Part shown: in pieces, positions 7,143 through 10,811 of the stretch | How the letters are laid out: each line of letters starts with the position of its first letter | How positions within the stretch are numbered: position 1 is the first letter of the stretch | From: Desulfatitalea sp. | Lineage (GTDB): Bacteria; Desulfobacterota; Desulfobacteria; Desulfobacterales; Desulfosarcinaceae | DNA length: 12,641 bases | Assembly (NCBI GenBank): GCA_018224505.1 | Contig: JAGTVD010000457.1 | Coordinates: 1-12,641 of the forward strand | Direction of reading: 5' to 3' | The notes under the pieces: model-generated | Seen by the model: only the letters and a program-made list of their open reading frames with translations | Database searches by the model: none | What the model was told of the DNA's origin: nothing | Translations under genes and position numbers: made by a program

Positions 7143-7315
7143 TGAGCCCGAAACTGTTTGTATTTCTGACATGGATTTTCTATCTGGCGGAACGCAGAAC
7201 AGCCGATGAAATATGGCTGTTCTGCATGATATACAGTGCTATCCTGACGATATGTGCGCTATTTTACCGCAAAGAGAAAAAACCCAAGGGGGAAAAAAGC
7301 AGGGGCAAGGCGTGA
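7142..7315 (+). CDS. Small two-helix membrane protein, hypothetical (57 aa)
   Basis: The ORF encodes 57 residues: a hydrophobic segment at about 5-15 (LFVFLTWIFYL), a short charged turn ERRTADE, a second hydrophobic helix at 24-42, and a strongly basic tail (RKEKKPKGEKSRGK). That is the profile of a small inner-membrane protein with a cytoplasmic positive tail. It starts within the stop of the preceding small ORF (TGATG) and ends base-to-base with the stop of the convergent phosphatase gene. A perfect 11-bp inverted repeat lies inside it. No family recognised. The pattern of hydrophobic helices plus basic end argues for coding; the short length argues for caution. Confidence 0.45.
   Translation: MSPKLFVFLTWIFYLAERRTADEIWLFCMIYSAILTICALFYRKEKKPKGEKSRGKA
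7194..7225. repeat. Perfect 11-bp inverted repeat (stem-loop)
   Basis: GCAGAACAGCC (7194-7204) and GGCTGTTCTGC (7215-7225) are exact inverted arms around the 10-nt loop GATGAAATAT. Neither side is followed by a T-run, so an intrinsic terminator is unlikely. It lies within the 57-aa ORF. The outer arms GCAGAA/TTCTGC and an adjacent TATGG recur in the stem-loop at 4977-5006. Confidence 0.7.
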
Positions 7316-8116
7316 CTAAATACGCCTCAGACACTCCAGCACCGATGATGTGCTGGACGGCGCGGTGATCATCACCGGCTCCTCGATCTTCCGACCGTCA
7401 ATGTAATCCCCCAAAAAGAATGGCGATCCATCGATCTTGAACAGCTTGCCCCCGGCCGCTTCCACGATCACCCGCACCGCCGCCAGATCCTGAAACGACT
7501 CATGGGCCATGAAGGCCACATCGGCCCTGCCCATGGCCGCATAGCAGGCATGGGCGCCGGTACTTCCCAACGCTCTGATTTTGCCGGGGAAACGCATCTG
7601 ATAGGTTTGATGGAAGCGGGAAAAGGTCAACACCAGGCTCTCCTGGTCCAGATCGCCCCGGTCGGTCATACGGATGGGGCTGTCGTTCCAGAAGGCCTCC
7701 TGCCCCGCCGCCGCCCGAAACAGGTCCCCGGTGGCCGGCATGTAAAACAGCCCCAGCACGGGCCAATGGTTTTCATAAAGCGCCAGGGACATGCCCCAAA
7801 TGGGGATGCCCGTCTGGAAATTGTCCACCCCGTCCAATGGGTCGAAGGTCCACAGATAACGCTTGCCCCCGTGGCTGTACCCCTCGCCCACCGCATCCTG
7901 CCCGAATATGTGATGATCGGGATAACGTTGCTTCACACACTCCCTGAAGGCGTCCTCCAAATGCAGTTCCGCTTGGGTGACCAGATCCTGGTCAAACGGT
8001 GGGCGCCCCCGGCCCTTGCCATAAAACTGCATTGCCTGCTGCCCCATTGTCTTGATCGTTTCCAGCGCAAATGCGCCCAATTCAGCAATGTCCACCATAG
8101 CGGCCGAACGTTCCAT
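7316..8116 (-). CDS. Inositol monophosphatase-family phosphatase
   Basis: The 266-residue protein has the IMPase fold signature. FDQDLVTQAE (41-50) matches the D-x-V-T-x-A-D region, WTFDPLDGVDNF (89-100) supplies the metal-binding D92 and D95, and SFQDLAAVRVIVEAAGG (207-223) is the C-terminal WDxAAG-type motif with D210. Family members remove phosphate from inositol phosphates, related sugar phosphates or PAP in an Mg-dependent reaction; the substrate here cannot be told. The position of the canonical metal ligand Glu (GEE, Glu70 in human IMPA1) reads FGQD (71-74), with Gln73 instead. The ATG at 8116 follows AAAGGAGGA at close spacing; Met7 is a possible alternative. It lies 177 nt downstream of fmdB on the same strand, perhaps co-transcribed. 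Its TAG directly abuts the TGA of the convergent small ORF. Confidence 0.88.
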   Translation of the reverse strand: MERSAAMVDIAELGAFALETIKTMGQQAMQFYGKGRGRPPFDQDLVTQAELHLEDAFRECVKQRYPDHHIFGQDAVGEGYSHGGKRYLWTFDPLDGVDNFQTGIPIWGMSLALYENHWPVLGLFYMPATGDLFRAAAGQEAFWNDSPIRMTDRGDLDQESLVLTFSRFHQTYQMRFPGKIRALGSTGAHACYAAMGRADVAFMAHESFQDLAAVRVIVEAAGGKLFKIDGSPFFLGDYIDGRKIEEPVMITAPSSTSSVLECLRRI

Positions 8117-8293
8117 GAATCCTCCTTTGAAAGGGATTGTGAGCAGCTGATTCGAGGGACGGGATATGACAGGAAGGGGTTGTCGAAAAGGCGCGGCACA
8201 AAGCGGCCATCACGCTTCCGGCATGCAGCCAGTGCGCCCTACAGTCCAATGGTTCTTTCGTTTCGTCGAAGGTCACCCAAACAGGACCAAAAC

Positions 8294-8479
8294 CTATTTC
8301 CGGGTAGAGGCATAGCCATCGGCGTACCAGCCGCCGCCTTTGAGTTCAAAGGTGCAGGTACTCATGATTTTTTTGGCTTGCTTACCCTTGCAATGGGGGC
8401 ACTTACGGGAATCGGTGCCCATGGGCACCAACTCTTCAAACACATGGCCGCATTTGCATTCGAATTCATAGACTGGCAT
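8294..8479 (-). CDS. FmdB-family zinc-ribbon protein
   Basis: This 61-residue protein starts MPVYEFECKCGHVFEE and has Cys8, Cys10, Cys27 and Cys30, the paired knuckles of the FmdB/CxxC_CxxC regulatory zinc-ribbon family (PF09723-type). The first knuckle is C-x-C rather than C-x2-C, a variant I believe is common in the family. Members are called putative regulators, but a molecular role is not established. The start is supported by AGGAGA about 8 nt upstream of the ATG, and a strong promoter lies about 50 nt further up. The C-terminal half (GGGWYADGYAST) has the glycine/aromatic stretch usual in these proteins. Confidence 0.85.
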   Translation of the reverse strand: MPVYEFECKCGHVFEELVPMGTDSRKCPHCKGKQAKKIMSTCTFELKGGGWYADGYASTRK

Positions 8480-8531
8480 GAACGTTTTCTCCTGAAATCG
8501 CCTGGGGCGTTATTCCATCATCAGTGGCGTT

Positions 8532-8560
8532 AATTTAGAGCGCCTTCCGCCGTCTGTCAA
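8532..8560 (-). promoter_or_regulatory. Sigma70-like promoter for the fmdB gene
   Basis: On the minus strand: a perfect -35 TTGACA (8555-8560), a 17-bp spacer and TAAATT as -10 (8532-8537). The predicted start leaves a leader of about 45 nt before the zinc-ribbon ATG. It is the best promoter match in the window. Confidence 0.6.
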
Positions 8561-8791
8561 GATGATAATCGTTTGATGTGAAGGCGGGAATCGATGAACA
8601 AAGATCAGCGGCTTGGCATCGATCGTCGAAAGGGTCAGGCTGCGAAAGGCCGCTTCCATCCCCCGGCAAACGCTCAAGTACAAACCGCGACTGACCGAGG
8701 GGCATCTGATCCGGATTGTTGAGACCGGCCGCGGCCTCCAAGTCTTTTCAGGTGCGTCGGTACGGCAGGTCGAAAAACAGCCGCCCACCAC
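8561..8791. other. Intergenic stretch without a supported gene
   Basis: Together with the fmdB promoter, this is about 300 bp without a recognisable gene. Frames are open on both strands (minus 8510-8791, plus 8613-8882), but neither resembles a known family nor has a good start. It probably contains the lost 5' part of the relE remnant and perhaps a decayed antitoxin, though I could trace neither. Confidence 0.5.
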
Positions 8792-9016
8792 TTGGGGTCT
8801 GCGCCCACTTTCGTACCCGGAAAGCGACCTGAAAAAAGTTTTTCACAGGTTGAGCAACTCGGAAACGATCCACGGCCCATAGGCTGCGAAAAACTCACTG
8901 GCCTGGAATTATACCGCATACGTCAAGGGAACTATCGTATTGTATACTCGATACGTGATAACGAGCTTACGGTATGGGTGGTCAAAGTCGGCAATCGGGA
9001 AAATGTATATCGGTAG
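8792..9016 (+). pseudogene. RelE/ParE-family toxin remnant, N terminus lost
   Basis: The last 50 residues are a clear RelE-family C terminus: EQLGNDPRPIGCEKLTG, then LYRIRQGNYRIVYSI and VWVVKVGNRENVYR, covering the core strands and the terminal catalytic-type basic/Tyr residues. The usual N-terminal strand and helices (about 30 residues) are not found in this frame. Upstream codons read a proline/basic-rich stretch back to a stop at 8720, and the only in-frame start is a TTG with no ribosome binding site. The plus frame ending at 8882 carries ESDLKKVFHR, which resembles a toxin helix, so a frameshift near 8840-8860 plus decay is possible. No RelB-like antitoxin was found beside it. I call it a nonfunctional fragment. 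A short active protein from the TTG is less likely. Confidence 0.65.
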
Positions 9017-9081
9017 CGAACCAGCGTCTGTAAGCGGTCGCGCGATAGAACGCTGCACGCCTGTAAGGCGCAGCGTTGAGC
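9017..9081 (+). other. Weak attC-like sequence with hairpin after the relE remnant
   Basis: Directly after the relE stop comes an imperfect inverted arrangement ending in GTTGAGC (9075-9081), which fits the integron R' consensus GTTRRRY. The opposing GCGAAC (9018-9023) only partly fits RYYYAAC. Near its 3' end CGCTGC pairs with GCAGCG, with GCC/GGC further in. There is no sequence similarity to the second candidate after higA, so this is suggestive only. Confidence 0.2.
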
Positions 9082-9086
9082 TGATA

Positions 9087-9124
9087 TATTCACGCTTGAC
9101 GTTATTCACGCGCTGCGTCATCAT
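9087..9124 (+). promoter_or_regulatory. Candidate higBA promoter with a 9-bp direct repeat
   Basis: TATTCACGC occurs twice, at 9087-9095 and 9103-9111, a 16-bp period flanking TTGACG (9096-9101). With a 17-bp spacer the -10 would be CATCAT (9119-9124). Transcription would then begin at about 9131, next to the higB ATG. The repeat is a plausible operator for HigA, since such antitoxins repress their own operon, but no operator of this family is known to me to match it. Confidence 0.4.
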
Positions 9125-9131
9125 ATAACAC

Positions 9132-9410
9132 ATGATCAGGTCATTTAAATGTGGATACACCGAGGCGTTCTCAAAAGGCCATAGGGTAAAAAAATTTGTC
9201 AATATTGGCAAGGTCGCCCGTCGAAAACTCAGGCAGCTCGAAATCGCTAATTGTCTTGAGGATTTGAGGGTTCCACCCGGCAATCACCTTGAGGCGCTCA
9301 AAGGCAGTCGTGCCGGTCAATACAGCATTCGCATCAATGATCAATGGCGGGTCTGCTTTCACTGGTTGAATGGATTCGCAGAAAACGTCGCAATCGTTGA
9401 TTATCATTAA
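9132..9410 (+). CDS. higB: HigB-type mRNA interferase toxin
   Basis: This 92-residue protein belongs to the RelE/HigB superfamily, ribosome-dependent mRNA endonucleases that slow translation. The order is typical of HigB: MIRSFK at the start, a basic helical stretch, LRVPPGNHLEALKG (46-59), GQYSIRINDQWRVCFHW (63-79) and the C-terminal DYH. It precedes its antitoxin, the reversed gene order that distinguishes higBA from relBE. There is no Shine-Dalgarno before the ATG, and the likely promoter sits right upstream, so the message may be leaderless. The higA ribosome binding site overlaps its stop. It looks complete, unlike the relE remnant upstream. Confidence 0.88.
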   Translation: MIRSFKCGYTEAFSKGHRVKKFVNIGKVARRKLRQLEIANCLEDLRVPPGNHLEALKGSRAGQYSIRINDQWRVCFHWLNGFAENVAIVDYH

Positions 9411-9422
9411 GGAGTATACATC

Positions 9423-9731
9423 ATGAAAAAACTTGATCCAATAACACCAGGTGAAATCCTGTTAGAAGAATTTCTTAGGCCCATGGGGTTGAGCCAGTAT
9501 CGTTTGGCCAAGGAAATTGGGGTGCCTGCACAGCGTATCAGTGAAATAATTTTAGGTAAACGGGGAGTTACAGCTGATACGGATTTGCGGTTGTGTCGAT
9601 TTTTTGGCCTTTCCAACGGCTATTGGCTGCGGGCACAGGCTGCTTATGATACCGAGATTGCAGAGCGTATCATAGGTCCCTTGCTGAAAAACATTAAACC
9701 TTGGTCAGAGCATGCAGCCCAACAAGGCTAA
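9423..9731 (+). CDS. higA: HigA-type antitoxin, XRE-family DNA-binding protein
   Basis: The 102-residue protein starts MKKLDPITPGEILLEEFLRP, the standard HigA/VapI opening. A five-helix HTH follows at about 23-65 (LSQYRLAKEIGVPAQRISEI, then VTADTDLRLCRFFGLSNGYW). HigA binds and neutralises HigB and represses the operon. The ATG lies 12 nt after the higB stop, with TAAGGAG overlapping that stop and 9 nt of spacing. The C terminus (LKNIKPWSEHAAQQG) is ordinary. It is intact, so the pair is probably functional. Confidence 0.92.
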   Translation: MKKLDPITPGEILLEEFLRPMGLSQYRLAKEIGVPAQRISEIILGKRGVTADTDLRLCRFFGLSNGYWLRAQAAYDTEIAERIIGPLLKNIKPWSEHAAQQG

Positions 9732-9770
9732 ATCAGCCAACGCAAACAGCCGCGTCGCTGACTATCAACG
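9717..9770 (+). other. Weak attC-like sequence at the end of higA
   Basis: GCCCAAC (9717-9723), fitting the integron R'' consensus RYYYAAC, overlaps the end of higA and is followed by AAGGC, common in attC sites. A central CAGC/GCTG hairpin follows, then CAACGTTCTAC. The final GTTCTAC misses GTTRRRY at two positions. The spacing of roughly 60 bp and its place at a stop codon fit a gene cassette, but pairing of the outer arms is poor. Confidence 0.25.
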
Positions 9771-9987
9771 TTCTACCTCCTGGATCTTGACAAATTGCAC
9801 ATATGTTCTGACCTTTCGATCTGCTTTAGCATTGCCCAACCACTCATCGGTGCAGAAGGGCCTCGGGCTTTCGGTAGGTTGAAGAAAATAGTAAACCTCT
9901 GTCTTTTAGCCGTAGATTCCTTTCAAGCTGGATCAGTGTTGTTGCGTTACAGCGTAAGGTTCTTGCCTCTGCGAAGGAGTTTTTGAA
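9771..9987. other. Intergenic region upstream of the racemase gene
   Basis: About 220 bp without a supported gene. A perfect -35-like TTGACA lies at 9787-9792, but no convincing -10 follows at usual spacing. A 63-codon plus frame from a TTG at 9795 has no ribosome binding site and no family resemblance. The racemase ribosome binding site is at 9973-9978. Confidence 0.4.
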
Positions 9988-10680
9988 ATGAAAAGAATTG
10001 GTATCATTGGCGGCATCGGCCCAGAATCAACCGTTGACTACTACAAACTCATTATTAGCGCTTTCAATGAGAATCAGGCAGATCTGGATTATCCGGAAAT
10101 CATCATCTACAGTGCCAATCTGTCCAGCCTTATGAGAATTCTCGAGGCCAATGATATGGAACGTCTGACCGATTGGCTCTTGGAAAAAGTGGTCGCACTT
10201 CAAAGGGCAGGCGCTGAATTCGCGGTCATTGGATCGAATACGCCCCATGTCGTGTTCGATGAGGTGTGCTCAAGATCACCCATACCAATGTTGAGTATTG
10301 TTGAAGAAACGTGCAAGAATGCAAAGAAAAGGGGCTTTAAAAAGCTCGGCTTATTGGGTACCAAATTCACTATGGAATCGGATTTTTTTATAAAGCCGTT
10401 TGAAAACGACGAAATGACCGTCATCGTTCCTGAGAAAGAGGACCAAGCGCTTATCCAGCACAGGTTGTTTTCTGAAATAGAATTGGGAATTATAAAAGAT
10501 TCAACCAGGGCGGAGTTATTGTCCATCATAAAGAAAATGATTGACCGACACGCGATTGATGCCGTGATCCTTGGTTGCACCGAATTGCCTTTAATCCTTC
10601 AGCAAGACGAATTCGGAATTTCTTTCTTGAATACAACCGCCATTCATGCGGAAAGCATCGTAAGTTACTGTATTGGATAA
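9988..10680 (+). CDS. Aspartate/glutamate racemase-family protein
   Basis: This 230-residue member of the Asp/Glu/hydantoin racemase family has the length and start (MKRIGIIGGIGPESTVDYY) of aspartate racemases, cofactor-independent enzymes that interconvert L- and D-amino acids with two opposed acid/base residues. The second catalytic Cys is C197 in LGCTELPLIL. The first position is Ser83 in IGSNTPH where classical members have Cys. From memory, E. coli YgeA has Thr83/Cys197, so an atypical, possibly L-specific or one-sided enzyme is likely. GAAGGAG lies 9 nt before the ATG. The coding sequence is visibly AT-richer than the T6SS or recQ genes, suggesting acquisition. D-amino acids could serve peptidoglycan or signalling, but nothing nearby tells which. 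Confidence 0.87.
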   Translation: MKRIGIIGGIGPESTVDYYKLIISAFNENQADLDYPEIIIYSANLSSLMRILEANDMERLTDWLLEKVVALQRAGAEFAVIGSNTPHVVFDEVCSRSPIPMLSIVEETCKNAKKRGFKKLGLLGTKFTMESDFFIKPFENDEMTVIVPEKEDQALIQHRLFSEIELGIIKDSTRAELLSIIKKMIDRHAIDAVILGCTELPLILQQDEFGISFLNTTAIHAESIVSYCIG

Positions 10681-10811
10681 CTGGTTTGACAATTTGCTGA
10701 ACCAGGGTAGTGCCGGGGTTCCGCTCCGTCCGGTGCGTCATCCGTCAGGGTGAAAAGGTATCCAGAACCAGACGGGGATAATGGTGTGGTTCTGTCCAAA
10801 CCGCGCCGATC
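10681..10811. other. Convergent intergenic region between the racemase and recQ genes
   Basis: Both neighbours end here. Two inverted repeats are present: CTGGTT/AACCAG (10681-10686 and 10700-10705) just after the racemase stop, and the longer one listed separately. No gene was seen. Confidence 0.5.
10763..10794 (-). terminator. Possible weak terminator downstream of recQ
   Basis: CAGAACCA (10763-10770) and TGGTTCTG (10787-10794) form an 8-bp stem with a 16-nt loop. On the minus strand it is followed a few bases later by CCTTTTC. It lacks a strong T-run, so the terminator role is uncertain. Confidence 0.35.

Noticed and set aside
5043..7172. 709-codon open frame on the minus strand opposite the primase-helicase gene
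   Set aside because: The plus strand encodes clear zinc-finger and DnaB motifs with a good ribosome binding site. The antisense product has no recognisable motif and its openness is a by-product of GC-rich codon use.
8117..8293. Possible small gene between fmdB and the phosphatase gene
   Set aside because: The frames open here overlap the phosphatase start, have no ribosome binding site and look random.
8510..8791. 93-codon minus-strand frame upstream of fmdB
   Set aside because: It runs through the fmdB promoter, starts at a non-ATG codon without a ribosome binding site, and resembles no family.
8613..8882. 89-codon plus-strand frame before the relE remnant, considered as an antitoxin
   Set aside because: It starts at TTG without a ribosome binding site and is unlike RelB, Phd or HTH antitoxins. 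Only its last residues resemble a toxin helix.
9834..9884. Third attC-like sequence (GCCCAAC to GTTGAAG)
   Set aside because: Too short, the final box misses its pyrimidine, and only five outer base pairs form.
9795..9986. 63-codon plus-strand frame before the racemase gene
   Set aside because: TTG start, no ribosome binding site, mixed composition and no family resemblance.
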